From: CAZWAP01 sp964632005
Lineage (GTDB): Bacteria > Planctomycetota > Phycisphaerae > Sedimentisphaerales > Anaerobacaceae
Reading direction: 5' to 3'
Assembly (NCBI GenBank): GCA_964632005.1
Contig: CAZWAP010000013.1
Span: forward strand, 1-56,227
DNA: 56,227 nucleotides
Each line of letters begins with the position of its first letter. The first letter of the stretch is position 1. The position numbers and the translations under genes were made by a program. The notes under the pieces were generated by a model. It had not been told where the DNA came from and did not search any database. It worked only from the letters and a program-made list of their open reading frames with translations. This document shows positions 48,319-56,227 of the stretch, in pieces.

Positions 48319-50931
48319 GTGATTGGGGAGCCGGTAGCCTATTGGCCTATGGACCCTGTACAGCGGAAACTGGCCCTTATCGATAAGCAGCTATCGCCGG
48401 GCTACTTTCACGCGCAATTGCTGCGCACAAGTCCCTTTGCCGTCGTTGCGCTGGGCCTTATCGCTGGCATCCTCATCGAGAGCCGAGTCCGGCCGGATGG
48501 CTGTGGAAGTCCGGCGAACCTCCCATTCTGGCTGACGGCACTGGGACTGTGCATCGGCTCGGCGGTGGCGTATTTCTTCGTCCGCGTCAACAGGAACCCC
48601 GATGCGTACGGCGTCTTCGTATTAGGCCTGCTTGCACTGGCGGGGTCCACCTGTCTGGGCGCGGTCCGCCTTATAAGCTTTTATCGGGTAGGGGCGAGTG
48701 ACATCCGCAACTTCGTAACGGAATACCCCGTGCTCTCCACAATTCGCGGGCTTATAGTTACGGAGCCGCGCATCAGAAGGAATACGAGCTGGGCCTTTTC
48801 AACCTTCAAACCGACCGATCCTGCCAGCAGCTTTTATCTGCGGCTCACACAGGTAAAGACCATCTCCGGCTGGTCGCGGGCCAGCGGCACAATCCGCGTA
48901 CAAGTTGACCAACCTGTACTGGATTTGCAGGCGGGTGATTATGTTCAGGTTTACTGCTGGCTGGATAGAGTGGGCGAACGTACAAATCCGGGCCAGTTTG
49001 ACGTGGCAAGGTATCTGGCCCGGCGGAATGTCTTCCTGGCCGCATCGGTTAAGTTACGCGAAGGTATCGAAATCTTGCAGAGTCCCCCCAGTGCCTTTGC
49101 AACAAAGGCCAGACGGGTCGTTCGGCGTGCCGCAGCACGTGCACTTCTCGGCGACCTGCCCGCGGAAGAGTCTGGATACGGCCTGATGCAAGCGCTGCTG
49201 CTGGGCTACAGGGGCGATATCGATACCAAAACGTACCAGGCCTTTCGCAGGACAGGGCTGCTGCATTTTCTGAGTCTGTCGGGAATGCACTTCGGCATCC
49301 TTGTCGGGATCGTCTGGTACCTGGGCAGGACGGCGGGCTTACTTAAGCGCGGCCGGGCGGTAGTCTGCATCCTTGCGATAGCGCTGTTCTTGGTGGTCGT
49401 CGAGACGCGGGCTGCGACAGTTAGAGCGGCGATTATCGCATGGGTTTTCTGCGCATCCGTCCTGTTTCGGCGAAACCACGAGCCCCTCAATGCGCTTTCG
49501 CTGGCCGCGGTGGTATTATTGCTGATCAGGCCGACACAATTGTTCGAGGCCGGCTGGCAACTCACCTTCGCCACCGTCCTGGGGATACTGCTGCTCTGCA
49601 AAAGGATAAACTACGCCCTGCTGGACTGGACTGAACGACTCTGTGCGGAGCTGGATTACCGGCACCTCTGGAGGCTCTCGCGGCTTGTGGGCAGCTCAGC
49701 CAGAATCATTGCACCGTTATTCTCCACGGGCTTGACCGCGTGGGTCGGCGCAGCGGGAATACTGCTGTACCATTTCTACACGATCACGCCGCTGGCAAGC
49801 CTGTGGACCGTGGTGGTGTTCCCGCTGGTGGCCGCCGTTCTGACGTTAGGGTTTCTAAAAGTCATCGTGTTCTTTCTGCTGCCTACGCTCAGCATGGTAC
49901 TGGGCCTTGTTACCGCACGCCTCTCGGAGCTGCTGATCTACGTCGTCAGATTGTTGGGCCATTTGAGCGCATTGCAGATACTGGTGGGAGGCGTGGGGCT
50001 TTGGCTGATCGTCTTTTACTATGGTATTGTTGTGTTTGCGTTCTTTGTTTATTTCCACAGGCCCTTTCTCAAGAATCTTGCCTGCACGGGGCTGGCTGGC
50101 GCGCTTCTGGTTTTCGTGGGGGCTGTCAAGTGGCGACACACACATCCGACGGACCTGGTTTTTACCTGTCTGGATGTCAGCCACGGCCAGGCCATACTTG
50201 CGCAGTTTCCGGGCGGCAGCACAGCCCTTTTCGACGCAGGTTCACTCCACTACGACGACCCCGGCAGGCGTATCGTCAGGCCATTTCTAAACCGCAAAGG
50301 AATAAGCAACATCGACGCCCTATTCATAAGTCACGGCGACGTGGACCATATTAACGGGATACCTGAACTGGCCGAGCTTTACGAAATCGGGCGAGTCTAT
50401 GCAAACCAGGGATTCCTCCAGGAGGCCGCGCGACCGGGCCCTGCCAGGTTCCTGAGCGAGTATCTGCAGCGACGGGGCCACGTCATACAAGGCTCGCCGA
50501 CCCTTGTGGACTTCGGCGGCAAGGCGGTCGTCGAGAAAATCTGGCCAGCAGGTGACCTGCGTGATTCGCAGCGGTTCAGCGAAAACGACAGGTCGCTGGT
50601 TATGCTGATTCGTTTCGGCCAGCGCAGGATACTGTTGTGCTCGGACATCGAGAAGGCCGGTCAGAAAGAGATCCTCCGCCTCAACCCCGGCCTCAAGGTC
50701 GACGTAGTCGTTGCCCCCCACCACGGCTCTCTGAGCACGGCCGACCCGGATTTTCTAAACAGGCTCGAACCTGCCGTGGTAATCTGCAGCTGCAGCAGGA
50801 AGGCCTACGAGCGCGCAAAGACGCACCGGCTGGCGCAAGGCGCACAGTGCTTCTACACGGCTGGCAACGGAGCGATTACAGTCCGGGTAGGCGAAGACGG
50901 GGCAATCACGGTCGAGACGGCCCAGAGGTAA
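48319..50931 (+). CDS. comEC: DNA uptake channel protein ComEC/Rec2
   Basis: The 870-residue protein transports single-stranded DNA across the inner membrane during transformation. The plan is complete: an N-terminal DUF4131 membrane and OB-like region, the competence domain (GLMQALLLGYRGDI and HFLSLSGMHFGILVG), several membrane segments, and a C-terminal metallo-beta-lactamase domain with ISHGDVDHINGIPEL and VVAPHHGSLSTADP. GTG 48319 or ATG 48349 could be the start. Upstream 245 bp hold nothing I recognise. Confidence 0.95.
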   Translation: MIGEPVAYWPMDPVQRKLALIDKQLSPGYFHAQLLRTSPFAVVALGLIAGILIESRVRPDGCGSPANLPFWLTALGLCIGSAVAYFFVRVNRNPDAYGVFVLGLLALAGSTCLGAVRLISFYRVGASDIRNFVTEYPVLSTIRGLIVTEPRIRRNTSWAFSTFKPTDPASSFYLRLTQVKTISGWSRASGTIRVQVDQPVLDLQAGDYVQVYCWLDRVGERTNPGQFDVARYLARRNVFLAASVKLREGIEILQSPPSAFATKARRVVRRAAARALLGDLPAEESGYGLMQALLLGYRGDIDTKTYQAFRRTGLLHFLSLSGMHFGILVGIVWYLGRTAGLLKRGRAVVCILAIALFLVVVETRAATVRAAIIAWVFCASVLFRRNHEPLNALSLAAVVLLLIRPTQLFEAGWQLTFATVLGILLLCKRINYALLDWTERLCAELDYRHLWRLSRLVGSSARIIAPLFSTGLTAWVGAAGILLYHFYTITPLASLWTVVVFPLVAAVLTLGFLKVIVFFLLPTLSMVLGLVTARLSELLIYVVRLLGHLSALQILVGGVGLWLIVFYYGIVVFAFFVYFHRPFLKNLACTGLAGALLVFVGAVKWRHTHPTDLVFTCLDVSHGQAILAQFPGGSTALFDAGSLHYDDPGRRIVRPFLNRKGISNIDALFISHGDVDHINGIPELAELYEIGRVYANQGFLQEAARPGPARFLSEYLQRRGHVIQGSPTLVDFGGKAVVEKIWPAGDLRDSQRFSENDRSLVMLIRFGQRRILLCSDIEKAGQKEILRLNPGLKVDVVVAPHHGSLSTADPDFLNRLEPAVVICSCSRKAYERAKTHRLAQGAQCFYTAGNGAITVRVGEDGAITVETAQR

Positions 50932-50971
50932 AGCTGTCCGATCCGTCGGTCCCCTCTTGGCCGAGGGCGAT

Positions 50972-51631
50972 TTACCTCATATGAACCACGATCTCCACCC
51001 TGCGGTTCTTGGCCTTGCCGGCCGCGGTCTCGTTGGAGGCGACCGGCCTGCTCTGGCCGCATCCTATCGCGCGGATCCTGTCCTGCGGTATGCCTTTGCG
51101 GACAAGGTATCTGGTTACAGTCAGCGCGCGTTGCGCGGAAAGCTCCCAGTTATCCTTCCATTTGGACTTTCTGATCGGGTCTGTATCGGTATGGCCGACG
51201 ACGTCAATCTGTCTGCCGGAGTATTTATCCGCCAGCACCGAGTAGATATGGTCCAGCTCGCCGATAGTGGCCTTCTTGAGTTCGGCCTTGCCCGAATCGA
51301 ACAATATCGCGTTCGGCAGAGTTACCGTGATTGTGCCCTTTGCAGCGTCCACCGCGACATCATAACCGGGGCCAAAGCCGGTAACGTCTTCGGGCTTCTT
51401 GTTTAACTCCTCTATCTGTCTCTGGAGCTCTTCTATGGTCGCCTGGTCCTGGGAGATGCGGTCTGCGAGCTGGCCTTTCTCGGCCTCTGCACGATCGAGA
51501 AGGCTTTTGAGGTTCTTGTTCTCAGCTTCCAACAACTTGTATTTCTTCTTCCAGTTGGTACAGCCGGGCAAAACAGTGACTGATACAAGACACAACAACA
51601 GGACGATCGTTTTTTTCTCGACGACTTTCAT
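50972..51631 (-). CDS. OmpA-family peptidoglycan-binding lipoprotein
   Basis: The 219-residue protein has a lipoprotein signal with lipobox VLPGC (Cys24), a coiled coil (about 32-78), and a C-terminal OmpA domain with the peptidoglycan-binding motif (DVVGHTDTDPI, NWELSAQRALTVTRYL and GCGQSRPVASNETAAGK, then RRVEIVV). It likely links the outer membrane to the wall. GGGAGG lies 7 nt before the ATG. Confidence 0.93.
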   Translation of the reverse strand: MKVVEKKTIVLLLCLVSVTVLPGCTNWKKKYKLLEAENKNLKSLLDRAEAEKGQLADRISQDQATIEELQRQIEELNKKPEDVTGFGPGYDVAVDAAKGTITVTLPNAILFDSGKAELKKATIGELDHIYSVLADKYSGRQIDVVGHTDTDPIRKSKWKDNWELSAQRALTVTRYLVRKGIPQDRIRAIGCGQSRPVASNETAAGKAKNRRVEIVVHMR

Positions 51632-51669
51632 TTGGAACCTCCCTATCTTGCTCCAGTAACAGTTCCCTT

Positions 51670-52857
51670 TTACCGACCGTAGAATATCATGCTGATATGT
51701 TCCAGGATCCAGCCGTGAAAGATCATAACCGTAAGTATTCCCAATGACAAGAACGGACCATACGGAATTTGCCGAATTTTTCTGAAAAACATCTGGCAGC
51801 CTGCCCAGGCCAGCCCGTAAAAAGGCGCAATGAAGAACGCCACCACTGCAGGCACGGGCCCGAGCACCGCCCCGGCCGCACCCATCAGGTGTACGTCACC
51901 GAGTCCCATCGCCTCCTTGCCGAAACCCAGTGTCCCAAGGATTCTGACGGCCCAGACCACCCCGCAACCCACGAAGTAACCCCACACGCTGCCCAGGAAC
52001 CCTGCCAGAACCGGATGCGTTGAGGGAAAACTGCTCCAGAGATGTTGCGAGACGACCCTTGAGGCAATCAGGTAAGCGGCCACTGCGCAGGCGATTATCG
52101 GCAGCAGGAAGACGATTTCTCTGAGGCTCTCGAGCCTGTGATTAAACTGAGGCTCTGTTTGGTGTTGCGGGTGGCCCGCGGAGTCGGCACTTTCCTGCCG
52201 GGCTTCGAGGCCGCCGGGGGAATCAGCCGGCTGGTAGCTCCTGCGTATAAGCCCCGTAACTGTCAACAGCCACGATATACCCAGCCCGACCGCCGCCCCT
52301 GCCGCCAGGGACCCCGCTGCGGTACCGGCCCGCGGCAGGAGGCGAAACTCGTCTATTAGCCAGGCGGGAATAATATAGCCGCCCACAGCCGAGCCTATGA
52401 ACCCCACGGCCGTCACAAACCAGCAAATCGACAGGGGAATGACCCAGTACTCCAGGTCAATCGCCGAAGTCGCTATGAAAGAGCTGAGCATAATGACGTG
52501 AAGCACATAGACAAGCCATCGCCCTTGGCTCAGTGACCCGAGCCCCGGACGCAGGCCCGTGCGATAGTATAGCACGAACAACCCCAAGAAAACGGAACCG
52601 GTCAGCAGCTCGATAACGAAGTAGCGAGCCGAGATCGGAGCCTTGCAGTAGCGGCACTTACGGCCTAACAACAACCAGGAAAGCAGCGGAATGTTGTCGT
52701 AAAAACGGATGGGCTTGTTACAGGCCGGGCACGCCGAGCCGGGCCTTATCAGGGATTTTTCCCGTGGAAGCCGGTAGATGACCACGTTGAGAAAGCTGCC
52801 TATACAGCAGCCGAAGGCAAAGATAAACGCAAACCAGATCGCGTCGGGTACCGCCAC
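51670..52857 (-). CDS. Prepilin peptidase (A24 family, PilD/ComC-like)
   Basis: The 395-residue membrane protease cleaves and methylates type IV pilin-like precursors. The N-terminus (GSFLNVVIYRLPREKSLIRP) and zinc site Cys43-x2-Cys46 and Cys68-x2-Cys71 are intact. Active-site aspartates lie in SAIDLEYWVIP and MGLGDVHLMGA (GxGD). It is longer than usual because of an insertion of about 120 residues between these two, with membrane segments and a polar loop. No pilin genes adjoin. Confidence 0.94.
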   Translation of the reverse strand: MAVPDAIWFAFIFAFGCCIGSFLNVVIYRLPREKSLIRPGSACPACNKPIRFYDNIPLLSWLLLGRKCRYCKAPISARYFVIELLTGSVFLGLFVLYYRTGLRPGLGSLSQGRWLVYVLHVIMLSSFIATSAIDLEYWVIPLSICWFVTAVGFIGSAVGGYIIPAWLIDEFRLLPRAGTAAGSLAAGAAVGLGISWLLTVTGLIRRSYQPADSPGGLEARQESADSAGHPQHQTEPQFNHRLESLREIVFLLPIIACAVAAYLIASRVVSQHLWSSFPSTHPVLAGFLGSVWGYFVGCGVVWAVRILGTLGFGKEAMGLGDVHLMGAAGAVLGPVPAVVAFFIAPFYGLAWAGCQMFFRKIRQIPYGPFLSLGILTVMIFHGWILEHISMIFYGR

Positions 52858-52905
52858 GGCGCTCCCTTTGTAACAGCAGTGCTATACCAATAACCGAATG
52901 GTGGC

Positions 52906-54135
52906 TTATTTTTTTCTGCGACCGCCCTTTTGCCTGTTCACGATGGCGGCGACCTTGGTCGGCAGGCCAAACAAGCGTATAAACCCTGTGGCGTCGGTCG
53001 GGTCGTACTCGGCCCCCATCTGGAAACTGGCGAGGTCGGTCCGGTACAAACTGTACGGGCTTGTTATTCCTGCAGGGGTGCAGCGACCCTTTAAGAGCTT
53101 CAGGCGGACTTCGCCCGTAACGTTACGCTGCGTAACATCCACAAACGCATCGAGTGCCTCGCGCAGCGGGGTGAACCACTGGCCGTAATATACCAGCTCA
53201 GCGTATTTGAGGGCAAGCTGCTGCTTGTAGTGCATCGTCTCCCTGTCGAGCGTGATGCTTTCCAGGCAGTCGTGCGCGGTCATTAGTATCGTGCCGCCCG
53301 GCGTTTCATATACGCCGCGGGATTTTATGCCTACCAGGCGGTTTTCCACGAGGTCGACCTGTCCGACGGCGTGCTTTCCGCCGAGATCATTGAGCGCCGC
53401 AATGAGTTCTACGCCGGTAATCAAGCTGCCGTTGAGCTTTATCGGCACACCTTCGTGGAAGCCTATCGTAACGTAGTCCGGCTTTGCCGGCGTCTTCAAG
53501 ACCGGGCGGGAGATAACAAACAGGCTGTCCTTCGGCTCGTTGGCGGGGTCTTCGAGGTCCGCACCTTCGTGGCTGATATGCCAGAGGTTGCGGTCGCGCG
53601 AGTATATCTTTTTCTTGGTCTGCTGGATGGGGATATTATGTTTCCTGGCGTAGTCGACCGCGGCCTCGCGCGAGGTGAGCGTGAACTTTGGGTCCTTCCA
53701 GGGTGCGATGATCTTCAAAGACGGGTCAAGCGCCATATAGGTAAGCTCAAATCGCACCTGGTCATTTCCTTTGCCCGTGGCGCCGTGGGCGACGGCGGTC
53801 GCACCTTCGGCGTGGGCAACTTGCACCTGGTGCTTGGCGATCAGAGGCCTGGCGATGCTCGTACCGAGCAGGTATGCCTTTTCGTACACGGCCCCGGCTT
53901 TGAGCAGGGGCCAGAGATACTCCTCTATGAACTCTTTCCGCAGGTCCTTGACGATACACTTGGCCGCCCCACTTGCGAGCGCCTTGCGCTTGATACCGGC
54001 CAGCTCGTCGCCCTGCCCGAGGTCGGCCGCGAACGCTATCACCTCGTATCCGTAGGTTTCCCTCAGCCACGGCAGAATCACGCTTGTGTCCAGGCCGCCG
54101 CTATACGCTAAGACTACTTTCTCGCCTTTGCCCAT
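52906..54135 (-). CDS. argG: Argininosuccinate synthase
   Basis: The 409-residue enzyme joins citrulline and aspartate using ATP. It has the PP-loop LAYSGGLDTSVIL, EVIAFAADLGQG, and HGATGKGNDQVRFE. The C-terminus is Lys/Arg-rich (NRQKGGRRKK). It has its own promoter and a GAGG ribosome binding site; the rest of the arginine pathway is not in the window. Confidence 0.97.
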   Translation of the reverse strand: MGKGEKVVLAYSGGLDTSVILPWLRETYGYEVIAFAADLGQGDELAGIKRKALASGAAKCIVKDLRKEFIEEYLWPLLKAGAVYEKAYLLGTSIARPLIAKHQVQVAHAEGATAVAHGATGKGNDQVRFELTYMALDPSLKIIAPWKDPKFTLTSREAAVDYARKHNIPIQQTKKKIYSRDRNLWHISHEGADLEDPANEPKDSLFVISRPVLKTPAKPDYVTIGFHEGVPIKLNGSLITGVELIAALNDLGGKHAVGQVDLVENRLVGIKSRGVYETPGGTILMTAHDCLESITLDRETMHYKQQLALKYAELVYYGQWFTPLREALDAFVDVTQRNVTGEVRLKLLKGRCTPAGITSPYSLYRTDLASFQMGAEYDPTDATGFIRLFGLPTKVAAIVNRQKGGRRKK

Positions 54136-54170
54136 TTATTTACCTCAATAGACCTTGGTTCGCACGCCGG

Positions 54171-54198
54171 ATTATACCAGGCCCGCGAGGAAAAACAA
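54171..54198 (-). promoter_or_regulatory. Promoter for argG
   Basis: TTGTTT and a perfect TATAAT are separated by 16 bp, with a leader of about 29 nt that holds the GAGG ribosome binding site. Confidence 0.5.
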
Positions 54199-54363
54199 GG
54201 CCGGCCCCCACAAAACACTGGGCGGCCTGCTGCAGAATCGCGCGCGGCGGCGCCGCGCAGATCCGAATGTGAGCAGCGATTGCACCTTGCGAGCAGCAAA
54301 CTGCCCGGCCAGCCGGCCAGACTCCGTCCCATCTTAGGCCGCACGCACCGCGAATGCTCAGCG

Positions 54364-55923
54364 TCACGAGAGACAATTCATCACGGTCTTGCGCGCCAGC
54401 TCCGCGTCTGCTTCTTGGCCGGTGAACAGTCTGAACTGGGCTATGGCCTGGTTTACGAACATCGTGACCCCGTCGATGACCCGTGCACGGGCCTTTTTTG
54501 CCTGCCTCAACAGAAGCGTCTCAGCCGGGTTGTAGACCGTATCGAAGACGGTCATCTCGCCGTTAAGGCAACCCTCAAGCAGGGGCGACTCATCGACGTT
54601 CGGGTACATCCCCACGCTGGTACAGTTGACGATAAGCCTCGCATCGAGTTTATCCAGTTCATCGAGTCCGGCGTATTCACAACCAAAATCCTCGGCCAGC
54701 TTTTGGGCCTTTTCAACCGTCCGGTTGTAGATTTTGATCCTGGCGCCGAAGTCATTGAGCCCGGCCACGATCGCGCGGCTGACCCCGCCGGCCCCGATGA
54801 CGGCAACGTTTAGGTCCTTCAGGTCGGACCTGGCAATTCCCATTGCCGATGTAATCGCGTCCAGGGCCGCGGCATAGTCGGTATTGTAGGCCCGAATGCC
54901 CCCCTGGGCCGAAAGCACCAGCGTGTTGACCGCTCCGATCTTCTCGGCCAGCGGCTCAATTTTTGCTCCGGCGGATCTTGCAAAGGCCAGGGCATTGTGC
55001 TTGTGCGGGATTGTTACGCTGAGGCCGCGGAAATTCAGCCACCTGCGACGTATGATGTTGCGCATAAACGAGTCGAACCCGGCCGAGCCGGCCTGGACCA
55101 ACAGGGGCAGGTATAGCCTGTTCATCCCCAGGCTGGCGAAGCCGGCGTTGTGTATTGCAGGGCTCAAGGAATGCGCCACCGGCTCAGCGATTACTCCGAA
55201 GAGCTCCGTCTCGGCGTTTATTGCGTCATACCTGTACAAATCCTTCAACTCGGAGATGGTCAACTGGCCCGGGGCGGTAGCGCACTGCTCGGCGAGACTG
55301 GCAAAGGTAACGAAACCACCGAACTTCTTTGCGAGGATCCTGGTGATCACGCCCGCTTCGCCCATACACAGGGCGATCCTCTCGCCGCCGGTTCGGTTGA
55401 GTAGATCCAGCGCCCCGAAGCAGTCGTTGATGTGATCGGCCGTATAGACGAGCTTGGGTATGGCCGATGGACAGATCGACAATATCCGCCGGTGCAACCC
55501 GAGGATATCGTCAAACTTGCCCGAAAAATTGTGCGCTGATAGTATCAGTCGGCCTCGGCGGCTCTGGGAAAGGGCGACAAGGATTCGCTCCTGGTTCTCA
55601 ATACGCAGGAAATTGTCCAGCTCGAAGTCTATGAATTCGGCGCCGGCTTTCAAGGCCGCGACCAGAACGTCGAGCCGTAGTTTCAGCGGGTAGCCGATGG
55701 AACCTCCCTGGTTTTTGTCGCGGCACGTAACTATCAGGGGCACGGCCTTGGAGCCGGCAGCCCTGGCGGCAGCCACCAGCTCACGGACCATCTGGCCACT
55801 TAGATTCTCAAGATAGTCGGTCCGCAGTTCGAGTATCTCGGCTCCGGCTGCGAGAGCCGCCTTTATCTGCTCGGCCGCCTTGTCCGGATTGCTCGCTGAG
55901 ATTGGCACCGCTAAGTAGGACAT
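54364..55923 (-). CDS. aroDE: Bifunctional 3-dehydroquinate dehydratase/shikimate dehydrogenase
   Basis: The 519-residue fusion catalyses two consecutive steps of the shikimate pathway. The N-terminal half is a type I dehydroquinase (AEILELRTDYLE, SAHNFSG with the catalytic His, KLVYTADHINDC with the Schiff-base Lys). The C-terminal half is shikimate dehydrogenase (VAHSLSPAIHNAGF, TIPHKHNAL with catalytic Lys, AVNTLV, YNTDYAAALDAI, IGAGGVSRAIVAGL). I chose ATG 55923; another ATG two codons upstream is in frame. The same fusion is known in planctomycetes, chlamydiae and plants. Confidence 0.96.
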   Translation of the reverse strand: MSYLAVPISASNPDKAAEQIKAALAAGAEILELRTDYLENLSGQMVRELVAAARAAGSKAVPLIVTCRDKNQGGSIGYPLKLRLDVLVAALKAGAEFIDFELDNFLRIENQERILVALSQSRRGRLILSAHNFSGKFDDILGLHRRILSICPSAIPKLVYTADHINDCFGALDLLNRTGGERIALCMGEAGVITRILAKKFGGFVTFASLAEQCATAPGQLTISELKDLYRYDAINAETELFGVIAEPVAHSLSPAIHNAGFASLGMNRLYLPLLVQAGSAGFDSFMRNIIRRRWLNFRGLSVTIPHKHNALAFARSAGAKIEPLAEKIGAVNTLVLSAQGGIRAYNTDYAAALDAITSAMGIARSDLKDLNVAVIGAGGVSRAIVAGLNDFGARIKIYNRTVEKAQKLAEDFGCEYAGLDELDKLDARLIVNCTSVGMYPNVDESPLLEGCLNGEMTVFDTVYNPAETLLLRQAKKARARVIDGVTMFVNQAIAQFRLFTGQEADAELARKTVMNCLS

Positions 55924-56001
55924 AATCATAAGGATACAGCAGCGGCGACTGGTAGGGCAAGGACAAAAAAGTGCCGCTGCGCAACGCGCAACGCAAGTTC
56001 G

Positions 56002-56227
56002 CTATTCGACAACAGTTGCAGCCAACGAACACGAAGGTCGGCAAGATGCGCAGAGCCGACCTCTATTGAAGTAGCCGCTGGGCGCCTCTTTGCACCGCTG
56101 CCAAACTTTTTTGGGTTTTAGGGATAACAGGGTAGATCGTACCCCCTTAAGGACGGGTTGTTCACGGGCGATGTAATCCGGGCCCAGCCAGTCCAACATC
56201 AACGGCGGCAACCCGACAAGCTGCAGG
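56002..56227 (-). CDS. Possible 3' end of an unrecognised gene at the right edge
   Basis: A frame open to the edge ends at 56002 and contains GLPPLMLDWLGPDYIAREQP, then a Lys/Arg/Cys-rich part ending SLAATVVE. I do not recognise it. The C-terminal part looks less protein-like than the start, so the true end of coding may lie earlier. Chance openness in G+C-rich DNA is possible. Confidence 0.2.
   Translation of the reverse strand, partial: LQLVGLPPLMLDWLGPDYIAREQPVLKGVRSTLLSLKPKKVWQRCKEAPSGYFNRGRLCASCRPSCSLAATVVE

Noticed and set aside
56119..56134. TAGGGATAACAGGGTA matches the first 16 bases of the I-SceI homing endonuclease site.
   Set aside because: The final two bases do not follow directly (GAT instead of AT). 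The surrounding bases do not resemble 23S rRNA or an intron, so I treat it as chance.
1..56227. Search for CRISPR arrays, rRNA and tRNA genes.
   Set aside because: No regularly spaced repeats, no rRNA signature and no cloverleaf with a GGTTCGAATCC-like arm were found by eye; a covariance-model scan was not possible.
56002..56227. Right-edge frame as part of a named family.
   Set aside because: I could not connect GLPPLMLDWLG to any family, so it is listed only as a low-confidence partial ORF.

Overview
The window looks like chromosomal DNA of a planctomycete, most likely class Phycisphaerae. The main pointers are the short basic protein at 29680-29934, which resembles the TIGR04137 family of the Planctomycetes-Verrucomicrobia-Chlamydiae group; a dapL-type lysine/peptidoglycan pathway; a fused aroDE; a FolK-deoxynucleoside kinase fusion; a sulfatase; and several conserved unknowns (18695, 22510, 29969, 40296) that I associate from memory with Phycisphaerae. 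The DNA is G+C-rich with dense, often overlapping genes. I found no rRNA, tRNA, CRISPR array or transposase.

Layout. 1-11853 (minus): a possible partial gene at the left edge, pyrD, a 1.45-kb nuclease insert, pyrK, a GHMP kinase, a secreted TPR/EF-hand protein, a sodium/solute symporter, an AhpD-like protein, nnrD, larB and tsaD. 12118-13557 (plus): a DacB-type penicillin-binding protein. 13669-18497 (minus): a GT-C-like membrane protein, two CNNM/CBS proteins and a soluble histidine kinase. 18695-22081 (plus): a small unknown, a PfpI protein, a response regulator and a TPR protein. 22510-30754 (minus): a Pro-rich membrane protein, floA, two NfeD proteins, a Na/Pi cotransporter, an aminotransferase, the small basic protein and a membrane protein. 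31273-38297 (plus): rpmF-plsX-fabH-fabD-fabG-acpP-fabF, then a Ca2+/cation antiporter. 38357-40103 (minus): an ASKHA/ferredoxin activase and a 26-residue basic ORF. 40296-50931 (plus): a Cys-rich small protein, an ECF sigma / putative anti-sigma / periplasmic coiled-coil set, a sulfatase, dapL, folK-dNK, panC and comEC. 50972-55923 (minus): an OmpA-type lipoprotein, a prepilin peptidase, argG and aroDE.

Most genes are housekeeping: pyrimidine, fatty acid, aromatic, arginine, lysine, folate and pantothenate synthesis, plus envelope functions. The clear exception is 1127-2766. Two nuclease-like genes (one PD-(D/E)XK-like, one Mrr-like) sit inside the 5' end of pyrD and are flanked by a 95-bp direct copy of pyrD coding sequence with one mismatch. 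The insertion rebuilt a full pyrD, now joined by an ATGA overlap to the nuclease gene, and left the original GTG start and Shine-Dalgarno sequence on a 34-codon remnant. No methyltransferase or recombinase is present. This is the best candidate here for an undescribed mobile defence module.

Other points of note are an inferred ATT start codon for larB, three promoters so close to start codons that leaderless mRNAs are likely, a CnrH/CnrY/CnrX-like sigma-factor set, and a well-signalled 26-codon basic ORF. Functional calls come from reading motifs by eye. No database search was run.
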